Source: Pseudomonas muyukensis | GTDB lineage: Bacteria > Pseudomonadota > Gammaproteobacteria > Pseudomonadales > Pseudomonadaceae | Length of the DNA: 64,000 bases | NCBI RefSeq assembly: GCF_019139535.1 | Contig: NZ_CP077073.1 | Coordinates: 1,187,001 to 1,251,000, forward strand | Direction: 5' to 3' | In this document: one piece after another, positions 49,334-60,002 of the stretch | How the letters are laid out: each line of letters opens with the position of its first letter | Position numbering within the stretch: the first letter of the stretch is position 1 | Made by a program: the position numbers and the translations under genes | Notes under the pieces: generated by a model | Told to the model about the DNA's origin: nothing | Databases searched by the model: none | The model's input: only the letters and a program-made list of their open reading frames with translations

Positions 49334-50521
49334 ATGGCAACGGTAGACCGCTGGCTGCTGCCAGATGGCATCGAGGAAGTACTGCCACCTGAAGCCGCGC
49401 GCATCGAAATCGCGCGTCGCCAGGTGTTGGACCTGTTCCAGAGTTGGGGTTACGAACTGGTCGTCACGCCGCATATCGAGTACCTGGAGTCGCTGCTGAC
49501 CGGCGCCGGCCAGGACCTGGACCAGCGCACCTTCAAGGTGGTCGACCCGCAGTCGGGCCGCCTGATGGGCTTCCGCGCCGACTTCACGCCGCAGGTGGCG
49601 CGTATCGACGCCCACACCCTGCGCCGTGAAGGCCCGAGCCGCCTGTGCTACGCCGGCAGCGTGCTGCACGCCCAGCCACGTGCCCTGTCCACCTCGCGCA
49701 GCCCGATCCAGCTGGGCGCCGAGCTGTACGGCGACGCCAGCCCGACCAGCGATGTCGAGATCATCAGCCTGATGCTCGCCACGCTGCAGCTGACCGACGT
49801 GGCGGATGTGCACATGGACCTTGGCCACGTCGGTATCTACCGTGGCCTGGCCCGTGCCGCCAACCTGTCCGGCGCGGTCGAGCAGCAGCTGTTCGACGCC
49901 CTGCAGCGCAAGGCCGTCGATGAAGTGCAGGCGCTGACCGCCGACCTGCCGAAGGACCTGGGCAACATGCTGCGCGCCCTGTGCGAGCTGTGCGGTGGCC
50001 GTGAAGTGCTGGCCGAGGCCCGCGTGCGCCTGGGCCGTGCCCCGGCCAGCGTGCTGGCGGCGCTGGACGACCTGTTGGCGATCGCCGACCGCCTGGCCGC
50101 GCGCTACCCGCAACTGCCGCTGTACTTCGACCTCGGCGAGCTGCGCGGTTACCACTACCACACCGGCGTGGTGTTCGCCGTGTTCGTCCCGGGCGAGGGC
50201 CAATCGATCGCCCAGGGCGGGCGCTACGACGACATTGGCGCCGATTTCGGCCGGGCCCGCCCGGCCACCGGTTTCTCCACGGATTTGAAGACCCTGGTCA
50301 CACTGGGGCGAGCGGAGGTCGTATTGCCTGCTGGCGGCATCTGGATGCCCGACAGCAGCGATGCGGCCCTCTGGCAGATGGTCTGCCAGTTGCGCAACGA
50401 GGGCCAGCGTGTGGTCCAGGCCCTGCCTGGCCAGCCGCTGAGTGCTGCTCTCGAGGCGGATTGTGATCGGCAATTGATTCAGCAAGACGGGCGCTGGCAG
50501 GTTCTGCCGCTGACCCATTGA
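49334..50521 (+). CDS. hisZ: ATP phosphoribosyltransferase regulatory subunit HisZ
   Basis: A 395-residue catalytically idle relative of histidyl-tRNA synthetase that activates the short HisG in histidine synthesis. Class II-like segments [24 protein letters not shown] and [21 protein letters not shown] are visible. ATG 49334 gives [21 protein letters not shown], the family start. It is followed by purA; the pair is conserved in pseudomonads. Confidence 0.94.
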   Translation: MATVDRWLLPDGIEEVLPPEAARIEIARRQVLDLFQSWGYELVVTPHIEYLESLLTGAGQDLDQRTFKVVDPQSGRLMGFRADFTPQVARIDAHTLRREGPSRLCYAGSVLHAQPRALSTSRSPIQLGAELYGDASPTSDVEIISLMLATLQLTDVADVHMDLGHVGIYRGLARAANLSGAVEQQLFDALQRKAVDEVQALTADLPKDLGNMLRALCELCGGREVLAEARVRLGRAPASVLAALDDLLAIADRLAARYPQLPLYFDLGELRGYHYHTGVVFAVFVPGEGQSIAQGGRYDDIGADFGRARPATGFSTDLKTLVTLGRAEVVLPAGGIWMPDSSDAALWQMVCQLRNEGQRVVQALPGQPLSAALEADCDRQLIQQDGRWQVLPLTH

Positions 50522-50562
50522 GATTCTGTGCCGGCAATGGGCCGGCAACCAAGTTTGCGTGA

Positions 50563-51870
<1,308 letters not shown>

Positions 51871-51893
51871 TCAGCTACCCCGCTAGCTGACTG

Positions 51894-51927
51894 AACGCCG
51901 CGCCCCCGCAAGGAGGCGCGGCGTTTT
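51894..51927 (+). terminator. Intrinsic terminator after purA
   Basis: AACGCCGCGCC (51894-51904) pairs with GGCGCGGCGTT (51915-51925), and the transcript then ends in four T. The long stem compensates for a short T-run. Confidence 0.8.
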
Positions 51928-52073
51928 CATGTGCGCAGCCCACGTGCGCACAAATGCCTTGCCTCGCGCTTTCCTTTGGCGTTTATGCCTGCTGCCTTCG
52001 GCACAACCCTTGCTGTAAGAAGTTTCTGTAGATGCCATCAAAGTAATGGCCCCAGAAACACGAGGGTTACAAC

Positions 52074-54008
52074 GTGTCCGCCATCCTTTCACTGTTACGA
52101 AGCCGCCTGTTGCGGCCTGTGTTTGTTGCGCTTGGTATCGCTCTTCTGGTGCAGGTGCTGGTTGCCGTCGCACTGACACGGAGCACGGTCACCGCCCTGG
52201 AGGCCGACCTGGGCGAGCGCCTGGGTAACGACAGCCGGCAATTGGCCGCCGAGCTGGAGCAGGCCGGGCAGGATGTGCGCGCTGGCCTCGACAGCCTCTC
52301 GGCCAGTACGCGTCAGCGCCTGAGCGCGGGCCTGTCCAGTCGCCTGCACGACGAGCAGCAGCAATTGCGCGCCACCCTTGAACAGAACCTCAAGGACTCG
52401 GCCAACGACATGGCCGAGCTGCTGGCCTCGGTCGCGCCGCGGGCGATCTGGGACAACGACGTGCCGATGCTGTCGGACTTCGCCCGCCGCGCCCAGCGCA
52501 ATCCCAACGTGTTGTTCGTGATCTACGACGATGCCCAGGGCCAGCACCTGACGCGCTACCTCAACCGGCAGAACCCGATCAACCAGGCGTTGATCGACAA
52601 GGGCCAGGGCGAGCGGGCGCTGGACAAGGTGCTCGATGCGGCGCGCAAGGACCCGTCGGTGTACTTCATCGAGGCGTCGATCAACCCTAATGGCGCCGAG
52701 ATCGGCAAAGTGCTGATGGGGGTGTCCACGGCTGGAGTCGACAAGGAACTGCAGGCCCTGGACCTGCGCTTCAACGCGCTGATCGCCAGCGGTGAGCAAC
52801 TGGTCGGCGACAGCCTGGTGGCCGCCGCAGCCGACAGTGGCAAGGCCCTGCGCGCGCGCCTGGAGACCGCGCAGAACAGTGCCACGGCGATGCAGGCCAA
52901 TACCGCGCAGACCGTGCGTGATGCCGCCGCCGAGCTGCGCTGGCGGATTGGCCTGGGCCTGGTGCTGGTGGGCCTGGGCGTGCTGCTGGTGGTGGCCGTG
53001 GTGCTGGGGCGGCGGGTGCTCAGCAAGCTGCGCCTGTTGATCGCTGCGCTCAACGACCTGGCGGCAGGCGAAGGCGACCTGACCAAGCGCGTGACCCTGG
53101 ACAGCCGCGACGAGATTGGCGACATGGCCTCGGCGGTGAACCGCTTCGTCGACAAGCTGCAGCCTATCGTCCGCGAGGCGGGCGAGGTGGCCCAGCGCAC
53201 TGGCGTGGAAATCGGCGCCATGGCCCAGCGCAACGCCGGCGCCGATGCCGCCGCCGCGTTGCAGCGCGACGAGGTGGCGGCCAGCCTGCGTGACCTGTCG
53301 AGCATGGCGGACGAGGCCCAGGCCGAGAGCCAGGCGATGCAGGCGGCGTTGCAGCAGGTGGTCGATATTCGCCAGGCCACCGATGAGAACAGCCAGGCCA
53401 CCACGCAGTTGGCGCGGCTGATCGAGAACCTGGCCGGCGAGGTGCAGACCGGCTCCCAGGTGATCGAGCGTCTGGCCCAGCAGAGCGAGCAGATCGAGGT
53501 GGTACTGACGGTGATCCATGGCATCGCCGAGCAGACCAACTTGCTGGCGCTCAATGCGGCCATCGAGGCGGCGCGGGCGGGGGAGACCGGGCGTGGCTTT
53601 GCCGTGGTGGCCGACGAGGTGCGGGCGCTGGCGAGCAAGACGCAGAGCTCGACCGGGGATATCCAGTCGCACATCGCCGCGCTGCAGCAGGGGGCCAAGG
53701 AAGCGGTGGCGACCATCAGCCAGGCTGGGCGCCAGGCCAGCGAAGGCTTGCTGGTGCTGCGTGACAACGAGCGGCGTCAGCAGTCGGTACAGGCTGCGGT
53801 GGAGCAGGTGCATGCGGCAATCGGCCTGGCCACCCGTGCGGCGGAGCAGCAGGCCAATGGCGCGCAGGCGGTGCGCGGGCGAGTGGAAACCATCCACACC
53901 CAGGCCGAGCGTTCGGCCGAGGTGGTGATGCAGACCACCGCCAGCAGCAAGGTGCTCGATGACCTGGCGGCGCAGTTGCGCGCCAGCCTTGGGCAGTTCA
54001 GGGCCTGA
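52074..54008 (+). CDS. Methyl-accepting chemotaxis protein
   Basis: A 644-residue chemoreceptor. A membrane helix ([23 protein letters not shown], in part, about 12-34) is followed by a periplasmic sensor region of about 240 residues, a second helix ([20 protein letters not shown], about 297-316), HAMP (about 318-370) and the cytoplasmic signalling domain with the hairpin tip [19 protein letters not shown]. The start is GTG 52074 after GAGGG. The sensor domain has no motif that names the ligand. It ends at a perfect inverted repeat facing the ABC permease gene. Confidence 0.92.
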   Translation: MSAILSLLRSRLLRPVFVALGIALLVQVLVAVALTRSTVTALEADLGERLGNDSRQLAAELEQAGQDVRAGLDSLSASTRQRLSAGLSSRLHDEQQQLRATLEQNLKDSANDMAELLASVAPRAIWDNDVPMLSDFARRAQRNPNVLFVIYDDAQGQHLTRYLNRQNPINQALIDKGQGERALDKVLDAARKDPSVYFIEASINPNGAEIGKVLMGVSTAGVDKELQALDLRFNALIASGEQLVGDSLVAAAADSGKALRARLETAQNSATAMQANTAQTVRDAAAELRWRIGLGLVLVGLGVLLVVAVVLGRRVLSKLRLLIAALNDLAAGEGDLTKRVTLDSRDEIGDMASAVNRFVDKLQPIVREAGEVAQRTGVEIGAMAQRNAGADAAAALQRDEVAASLRDLSSMADEAQAESQAMQAALQQVVDIRQATDENSQATTQLARLIENLAGEVQTGSQVIERLAQQSEQIEVVLTVIHGIAEQTNLLALNAAIEAARAGETGRGFAVVADEVRALASKTQSSTGDIQSHIAALQQGAKEAVATISQAGRQASEGLLVLRDNERRQQSVQAAVEQVHAAIGLATRAAEQQANGAQAVRGRVETIHTQAERSAEVVMQTTASSKVLDDLAAQLRASLGQFRA

Positions 54009-54010
54009 GG

Positions 54011-54065
54011 TTCGCCGGCAAGCCGGCTCCTACACGAAACCCGTAGGAGCCGGCTTGCCGGCGAA
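54011..54065. repeat. Perfect inverted repeat of two REP-type elements
   Basis: A 23-base arm (54011-54033, TTCGCCGGCAAGCCGGCTCC then TAC) is exactly complementary to 54043-54065, with a nine-base loop. Lying between two convergent genes, it can act as a transcript end for both. Confidence 0.85.
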
Positions 54066-54073
54066 CAGGGGTG

Positions 54074-55639
54074 TCACGCCTTGTTCAGATACATCCGCGT
54101 GGTCAGCAGATACACCGGCAGCCCCGACACCAGGATCAGCAACGCCGCATACGGCGCCGCCGCGGCGAACTCGACATTGGCGGTGTGCGCCCACACCTCG
54201 GTGGCCAGCGTAGTCATGCCGGTGGGGCTGAGCAGCAAGGTCGCGGTCAGCTCCTTCATCGCATCCAGGAACACCAGGGCGAAGGCCGCCGCCATCGCCG
54301 GGAAGATGATCGGCAGGGTGACCCGACAGAACGCCGCGAAGCTGCTCGCGCCCAGGGTTCGCGCCGCCTCTTCCAGGGTTGGCGAGGCCTTGTTCAGCGC
54401 CGTGCGCACCGGCGACTGGGCCAGCGGCAGGAACAGCAGGGCGTAGGCCAGGATCAGCAAAGCGGTGGTCTGGTACAGCGCCGGCACGTAGTGCAAGGCG
54501 AAGAACACCAGGGTCAGCGCGATCACCAGGCCGGGCAGGGCGTGCAGCAGGTATGGCAGGCGTTCGGCCCAGATCGCCAGGCGCCCCTTGTAGCGCACCA
54601 CCAGGAAGCTGATCGGCAACGCCAGCAGCACGCAGAAGCCAGCGCCGCCCAGCGACACCGACAGCGAAGTGACCAGTGCCTTGCCGATGGCTGCAACCGG
54701 GAACGCCGCCGACGAGCCGACGCTCAGCCAGTAGCCGAGCATCGCCAGCGGAATGCCGCTGCCCAGCACCGCCAGTGTCAGGCAGAACAGCTGCCCCAGG
54801 GGCATCCAACCGCGCAGGCGCAGCGGCTGGGCGCGGCGTGCCACGCCTTGGCCGATGCGCACGTGGCGGGCCTTGCCGCGCACCCGCAGCTCCAGCCACA
54901 GCATCGCCAGGCACAGCACCAGCAGCACGGCCGAAAGCATCGCGGCATTGGCGTTGCTGAACTCCAGCTCGAACTGCTGGTAGATCGCCGTGGTGAAGGT
55001 CTGCAAGCCGAGGATCGACAGTGCGCCGAACTCCACCAGCATGTGCAGGGCGATCAGCAGCGCGCCGCCGAGCATCGATGGCCACAGCAGTGGCAGGGTG
55101 ATCTTGCGGAACACCCCCCAGCGACTGCAGCCCAGGGTGCGTGCCGACTCCTCGAGCGCGGTGTCGAGGTTGCGCAAGGTGGCGGCCACCGGCAGGAACA
55201 CCAGTGGGTACTTGGACAGCGCCATCACCAGGATCGCCCCGCCGAGGCCTTCGAAGTCCGAGCTCAGCGACACCCAGGTGAAGCTGCTGACAAACGACGG
55301 CACGGCGAACGGCAGGCACAGCAGCACGCCCCACAGGCGCCGGCCCGGCAGGTCGCTGCGTTCCAGCAGCCAGGCCAGGGCCACGCCGACGACCAGGCAC
55401 AGCAGGGTGACGCCGACCATCAGCAGCAGGGTGTTGCGCAGCAAGCCCCAGACGAACGGGCGCCAGAGCAGGCGCAGCGCTTCATGCCAGCCGGCATCCC
55501 AGGCCTTGAGCCCGACATACAGCAAGGGCAGCAGGCTCATGGCCACCAGGAACAATACAGGCAGCACCACCCAGACGGACGGGCGCTTGCGCCGCGCAAC
55601 GAAGCGAGCCAGGGCGGGCGAGGGCAGGGCGGCGGTCAT
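54074..55639 (-). CDS. Iron(III)-type ABC transporter permease (FbpB-like, two-domain)
   Basis: A 521-residue inner-membrane permease with about 12 helices and two EAA loops (ESARTLGCSRWGVFRKITLPLL and EEAARTLGASSFAAFCRVTLP, in part), the fused arrangement of FbpB/SfuB iron permeases. Its ATG overlaps the stop of the binding-protein gene (TGATG), so the two are coupled. No ATPase gene follows: the next gene is a convergent chemoreceptor. The ATPase must be encoded elsewhere or shared. Confidence 0.9.
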   Translation of the reverse strand: MTAALPSPALARFVARRKRPSVWVVLPVLFLVAMSLLPLLYVGLKAWDAGWHEALRLLWRPFVWGLLRNTLLLMVGVTLLCLVVGVALAWLLERSDLPGRRLWGVLLCLPFAVPSFVSSFTWVSLSSDFEGLGGAILVMALSKYPLVFLPVAATLRNLDTALEESARTLGCSRWGVFRKITLPLLWPSMLGGALLIALHMLVEFGALSILGLQTFTTAIYQQFELEFSNANAAMLSAVLLVLCLAMLWLELRVRGKARHVRIGQGVARRAQPLRLRGWMPLGQLFCLTLAVLGSGIPLAMLGYWLSVGSSAAFPVAAIGKALVTSLSVSLGGAGFCVLLALPISFLVVRYKGRLAIWAERLPYLLHALPGLVIALTLVFFALHYVPALYQTTALLILAYALLFLPLAQSPVRTALNKASPTLEEAARTLGASSFAAFCRVTLPIIFPAMAAAFALVFLDAMKELTATLLLSPTGMTTLATEVWAHTANVEFAAAAPYAALLILVSGLPVYLLTTRMYLNKA

Positions 55640-56652
55640 CAGAGCAGGCCAACCTCACGTTCGAGCTCGATGGCCTCCTCGGCATTGCCCAGGTCGGCTG
55701 GCGAGATCTGCGGCGGGCGCAGTTCGTTGAACGGCTTCAGGCCGCGATCGGAGACCATGCCTTTGTGCAGTGGGTACTCGGCGGTGGTCTGGGTGATCAC
55801 GCGCTGGCCTTCTTCACTGGCCATCCAGTTGAGCAGGGCCTGGGCTTGCTTGGGGTGCTTGCTGGCCTTGACCACCGCGGCGCCGGAAACGGTGACCAGG
55901 TTGCCGGCATCGCCATCGGCGAGGTAGTACAGCTTGGAATCCAGCTTGCCGCGTTCGCGCTCAAGGGCATACCAGTAGTAGTTGTTCACCAGTACTGCGG
56001 CCACTTCACCTTTTTCCACGGCTTTGAGGGCAACCATGTTGTTGGTGTAGGTCTTGCCGAACGCTTTCAGGCCGGTCAGCCATTCCTCGGTGGCTTCGCG
56101 TCCGTGCATCTTCAGGATGGCCACGGCCTGTTCCTGGAAGGCGCCGCTGGTGGGGACATAGCCGACGCGTCCGTCCCATTCGGGGTTGGCGAAATCCATC
56201 ACCGTGGTCGGCAGGTCTTTCTCGTCGATCTTCTTCGGGTTGAACACCACGATGCGGGTGCGGGCGGTGATGCCCATCCAGGTGCCGTTGGCGCCTACAT
56301 ACTCCTTGGGCATCATGTTCGCGGTGGCGTCGTCGATCTTGGCCAGCAGGCCCAGCTCGCCGAGGTTGTTCAGCGGTGGCGATTCTTCGGTGTAGATGAT
56401 GTCGGCCGGCGAGCGCGCGCCTTCCTCGATGATCTGGCTGGCCAGCTGGTTGCTGCTGCCCTTGCGGATATTGATATGGATGCCGGTCTTGGCCTCGTAG
56501 GCCTTGGCGATGGCTTCGCCGATTTCCTTGTGCTGGCCGTTGTACATCGTCAACGTGACGGGCTCGTCTGCCAGGGCGGCCGGAGCGCCGATCACCAGGC
56601 TCAGAACTGCAGCGGCCAGGGTGCGCATCAGCGGTTGCGGGCGGATCGTCAT
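55639..56652 (-). CDS. Iron(III)-type ABC transporter substrate-binding protein (FbpA-like)
   Basis: A 337-residue periplasmic binding protein. Signal peptide MTIRPQPLMRTLAAAVLSLV then IGAPAALA with cleavage before DEPVTL. Family features are LTMYNGQHKEIGEAIAKAYEAKTGI near the N-terminus, a SPADIIYTEE segment and the paired tyrosines in NNYYWYALERE that bind Fe(III) in FbpA proteins. ATG 56652 has AGGAAG upstream; ATG of MRTLAAAV is an alternative. A 14-base palindrome lies 45 bases upstream. Confidence 0.9.
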   Translation of the reverse strand: MTIRPQPLMRTLAAAVLSLVIGAPAALADEPVTLTMYNGQHKEIGEAIAKAYEAKTGIHINIRKGSSNQLASQIIEEGARSPADIIYTEESPPLNNLGELGLLAKIDDATANMMPKEYVGANGTWMGITARTRIVVFNPKKIDEKDLPTTVMDFANPEWDGRVGYVPTSGAFQEQAVAILKMHGREATEEWLTGLKAFGKTYTNNMVALKAVEKGEVAAVLVNNYYWYALERERGKLDSKLYYLADGDAGNLVTVSGAAVVKASKHPKQAQALLNWMASEEGQRVITQTTAEYPLHKGMVSDRGLKPFNELRPPQISPADLGNAEEAIELEREVGLL

Positions 56653-56696
56653 GCGGGTACTTCCTCGCTTACGGCTACATATTTGGAAACAATGGT

Positions 56697-56710
56697 AAAC
56701 GAAATCGTTT
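56697..56710. promoter_or_regulatory. Palindromic site upstream of the iron transporter
   Basis: AAACGA, two A, TCGTTT. It lies in the promoter region of the FbpA-like gene. It matches the 19-base Fur consensus at only about 10 positions, so Fur is possible but unproven. Confidence 0.4.
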
Positions 56711-56860
56711 CTCAAATGGGCGCATGACGGGAAATTCATGGGCGTTCGCCTTGATGCATTCTGGGCCTGTGAGACCGAGCGCCGCGCGGGCGGCGCTCGA
56801 TCCTGAATGTGCCAGAGAATCATCGGCGGGCGAGAGGGGCAACCAAAAATCGCAGGCAAG

Positions 56861-56891
56861 AAAAAACCCACTAGCAAGCTAGTGGGTTTTT
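56861..56891 (-). terminator. Terminator of the tRNA-Leu transcript
   Basis: CCCACTAGC (56867-56875), two-base loop, GCTAGTGGG (56878-56886), flanked by six A and five T. On the minus strand it lies just after the tRNA genes and ends in a T-run. Confidence 0.92.
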
Positions 56892-56894
56892 GTA

Positions 56895-56981
56895 TGGTGC
56901 CCAGGAGAAGACTCGAACTTCCACGACCGTTAAGTCACTGATACCTGAAACCAGCGCGTCTACCAATTCCGCCACCTGGGC
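56895..56981 (-). tRNA. tRNA-Leu (anticodon CAG), copy 2 in transcript order
   Basis: An 87-base class II tRNA including an encoded CCA. The acceptor arm GCCCAGG pairs with CCTGGGC, the D-arm has AATTGGTAGACGC, the anticodon loop TTCAGGT reads CAG, a long variable arm follows (GAC/GTC stem), and the T-arm is GTTCGAGTC. It reads CUG codons. Confidence 0.97.
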
Positions 56982-57069
56982 AAAGCTTTGCATCATCTGT
57001 CGAAGGCGACTATCGTACGCTTTCACACAGTAGCAACAGATCCTTGGTCATCTGTTACTTGAAAATATT

Positions 57070-57156
57070 TGGTGCCCAGGAGAAGACTCGAACTTCCACG
57101 GCCGTTAAGCCACTGATACCTGAAACCAGCGCGTCTACCAATTCCGCCACCTGGGC
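57070..57156 (-). tRNA. tRNA-Leu (anticodon CAG), copy 1 in transcript order
   Basis: Identical to the downstream copy except for two bases in the variable arm, where the stem is GGC/GCC instead of GAC/GTC, a pairing-preserving change. CCA is encoded. The 88-base spacer between the copies holds no further tRNA. Confidence 0.97.
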
Positions 57157-57213
57157 ACACATTCGAGATCAAGATGCTTTACAGCGTCGTTCATCTCTAC
57201 TACAACTTCGGGG

Positions 57214-57242
57214 TTGTCCGTCGTTGTGGTGCGCACTATACG
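57214..57242 (+). promoter_or_regulatory. Candidate sigma-70 promoter toward rnr
   Basis: TTGTCC (57214-57219), 17 bases, TATACG (57237-57242). The start would give a leader of about 180 bases before rnr. Its -10 overlaps that of the opposite promoter. Confidence 0.55.
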
Positions 57243-57263
57243 GACGCTCCTGATGCCTGTAAA
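57235..57263 (-). promoter_or_regulatory. Candidate sigma-70 promoter of the tRNA-Leu pair
   Basis: On the minus strand TTTACA (57258-57263), 17 bases, TATAGT (57235-57240), a good match to consensus. Transcription would begin about 70 bases before the first tRNA. Confidence 0.65.
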
Positions 57264-57425
57264 GCCCCCGATCGAAAAAAATCTCAAAAAATTCAACTTG
57301 TTGATTCCGCAGGCCTATTGTCGCTCACCGAACACCGTGGCGGGGCTGTCCAAGGCTGAGATTTCCGGTTTCAATACGCCTATGCCAGAATTCCTATCTA
57401 TATACCCCAAGGTGAACCCCTTCTG

Positions 57426-60002
57426 ATGGCCGATTGGCAATCCCTCGATCCCGAGGCCGCTCGCGAAGCGGAAAAATACGACAATCCTATTCCTAGCCGT
57501 GAGCTGATCCTGCAGCGCCTCGCCGACCGTGGCGAACCGGCTGCCCGCGAACAGCTGGCTGAAGAATTCGGTCTTTACGAAGAAGACCAGATCGAAGCCC
57601 TGCGCCGCCGCCTGCGCGCCATGGAGCGTGACGGCCAGCTTATCTACACCCGGCGCGGCACCTATGCCCCGGTGGACAAGCTCGACCTGATCTGCGGCCG
57701 TGTCTCCGGCCACCGCGATGGCTTCGGCTTCCTGATCCCCGACGACGGCAGCGAGGACCTGTTCCTCAGCCCTGCGCAGATGCGCCTGGTGTTCGACGGC
57801 GACCGTGGCCTGGCCCGGGTTTCCGGTGTCGATCGCCGTGGTCGCCGCGAAGGCGTGCTGGTGGAAGTCATCTCCCGCGCCCATGAAAGCGTGGTCGGCC
57901 GCTACTTCGAAGAAGGCGGCATCGGCTACGTGACCCCGGACAACCCGAAGATCCAGCAGGAAGTGCTGGTCACCGCCGGGCGCAACGGCGGGGCGAAGAT
58001 CGGCCAGTTCGTGTCGATCAAGATCACCCACTGGCCCACTCCGCGCTTCCAGCCGCAGGGTGACGTGGTCGAGGTGATCGGTAACTACATGGCCCCGGGC
58101 ATGGAGATCGACATCGCCCTGCGCAGCTACGACATCCCGCATGTCTGGCCCAAGGACGTGATCAAGGAAGCGCGCAAGTTCCGCTCGGAAGTCGAGGAGA
58201 AGGACAAGGAGAAGCGCATCGACCTGCGCCACCTGCCGTTCGTCACCATCGACGGCGAGGACGCCCGCGACTTCGACGACGCCGTCTACTGCGAACCCCT
58301 GGGCAAGCTGCGCCTGTTCTCCGGCGGTTGGCGCCTGTACGTGGCGATCGCCGACGTGTCCAGCTACGTGCGCCTGGGCTCGGCCCTGGACGTCGAGGCC
58401 CAGCAGCGCGGCAACTCGGTGTACTTCCCCGAGCGGGTGATCCCGATGCTGCCCGAGGAGCTGTCCAACGGCCTGTGCTCGCTGAACCCGCACGTCGATC
58501 GCCTGGCCATGGTGTGCGAAATGACCATGAACAAGGCCGGCCAGATGGTCGACTACCAGTTCTACGAAGGCGTCATCCACTCCCATGCTCGCCTGACCTA
58601 CAACAAGGTCAGCAGCATGCTCGAGCATGCCCGCACCCGTGAGGGCAAGGCGCTGCGCGAGGAGTACAAGGAGGTCCTGCCGGACCTGAAGAACCTGTAC
58701 AACCTGTACAAGGTGCTGGTCGATGCCCGTCACACCCGTGGCGCCATCGATTTCGAAACGCAGGAAACCCGCATCATCTTCGGCGATGACCGCAAGATCG
58801 ACGAAATTCGTCCGACCGTGCGCAACGACGCCCACAAGCTGATCGAAGAATGCATGCTGGCGGCCAACGTCGCCACCGCCGAGTTCCTGCAAAAGCACAA
58901 CGTCCCCTCGCTGTACCGCGTGCACGACGGCCCGCCGCCGGAGCGCCTGGAAAAACTGCGCGCCTTCCTCGGCGAGCTGGGCCTGACCCTGCACAAGGGC
59001 AAGGACCCGTCGCCCAAGGATTACCAGGCCCTGCTGGCGAGCATCGCCGGGCGCCCGGACTTCCATCTGATCCAGACCGTCATGCTGCGCTCGCTGAGCC
59101 AGGCGGTGTACAGCGTCGAGAACAACGGCCACTTCGGCCTGAACTACGAGGCCTACACCCACTTCACCTCGCCGATCCGCCGTTACCCGGACCTGCTGGT
59201 GCACCGCGCCATTCGCAGCGTGATCCGCTCCAAGGTCGACACCCCGCACGTCAAGCGTGCCGGTGCCATGAGCATCCCCAAGGCGCGTATCTACCCGTAC
59301 GACGAGAACAGCCTGGAGCAGATGGGCGAGCAGTGCTCGATGACCGAGCGCCGCGCCGACGAGGCCACCCGCGACGTGGTCAACTGGCTCAAGTGCGAAT
59401 ACATGCGCGACCGCGTGGGCGAGACCTTCCCTGGCGTGATCACCGCGGTGACCGGTTTTGGCCTGTTCATCGAGCTGACCGATATCTATGTCGAGGGCCT
59501 GGTGCACGTCAGCGCCTTGCCGGGCGACTACTACCACTTCGATCCGGTGCACCACCGCCTGTCGGGTGAGCGCAGCGGCCGCAGCTTCCGCCTGGGCGAC
59601 ACCGTGGAAGTCAAGGTCATGCGCGTCGACCTCGAGCAGCGCAAGATCGACTTCGAAATGTCCGAAGCCACGGTCAACGCGCCGGTCGGCCGCAAGCCTG
59701 CCGCCGCAGGTAAGGCCGTGGCCGGCAAGGCCGCGCCTGAGCCAGCCCCGGCGCCCGAGGCGAAGATCTCGCCCAAGCCGCGCAGCCGCAAGAGCGAGGC
59801 CGCCGAGGCGTACTTCCCGAAAGACGCCGTGCAGCGCAACGCCGAAGTGCGCAAGAGCCGCGAGATGAAAAAAGCCCTGATGGGCGAAGCGCGCCATGCC
59901 GGCAGCAAGCCGGAGAAGGGCGCCAAGGCGGCGGGCAAGACCAAGCATCGCAAGGGGCCGTCGAAGTCCGGCGCGCCACGTAAGGGCAAGAGCAAGCCAT
60001 GA
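57426..60002 (+). CDS. rnr: Ribonuclease R
   Basis: An 858-residue 3'-to-5' exoribonuclease able to degrade structured RNA. Order: N-terminal helix-turn-helix-like region (ELILQRLADRGEPAAREQLAEE, in part), two cold-shock domains (about 80-240), the RNB catalytic domain with DGEDARDFDDAVYCE (about 276-290) and GLNYEAYTHFTSPIRRYPDL (about 573-592), an S1 domain (about 655-740) and a long Lys/Arg/Ala-rich basic tail. The ATG of rlmB overlaps its stop by four bases. Confidence 0.97.
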   Translation: MADWQSLDPEAAREAEKYDNPIPSRELILQRLADRGEPAAREQLAEEFGLYEEDQIEALRRRLRAMERDGQLIYTRRGTYAPVDKLDLICGRVSGHRDGFGFLIPDDGSEDLFLSPAQMRLVFDGDRGLARVSGVDRRGRREGVLVEVISRAHESVVGRYFEEGGIGYVTPDNPKIQQEVLVTAGRNGGAKIGQFVSIKITHWPTPRFQPQGDVVEVIGNYMAPGMEIDIALRSYDIPHVWPKDVIKEARKFRSEVEEKDKEKRIDLRHLPFVTIDGEDARDFDDAVYCEPLGKLRLFSGGWRLYVAIADVSSYVRLGSALDVEAQQRGNSVYFPERVIPMLPEELSNGLCSLNPHVDRLAMVCEMTMNKAGQMVDYQFYEGVIHSHARLTYNKVSSMLEHARTREGKALREEYKEVLPDLKNLYNLYKVLVDARHTRGAIDFETQETRIIFGDDRKIDEIRPTVRNDAHKLIEECMLAANVATAEFLQKHNVPSLYRVHDGPPPERLEKLRAFLGELGLTLHKGKDPSPKDYQALLASIAGRPDFHLIQTVMLRSLSQAVYSVENNGHFGLNYEAYTHFTSPIRRYPDLLVHRAIRSVIRSKVDTPHVKRAGAMSIPKARIYPYDENSLEQMGEQCSMTERRADEATRDVVNWLKCEYMRDRVGETFPGVITAVTGFGLFIELTDIYVEGLVHVSALPGDYYHFDPVHHRLSGERSGRSFRLGDTVEVKVMRVDLEQRKIDFEMSEATVNAPVGRKPAAAGKAVAGKAAPEPAPAPEAKISPKPRSRKSEAAEAYFPKDAVQRNAEVRKSREMKKALMGEARHAGSKPEKGAKAAGKTKHRKGPSKSGAPRKGKSKP

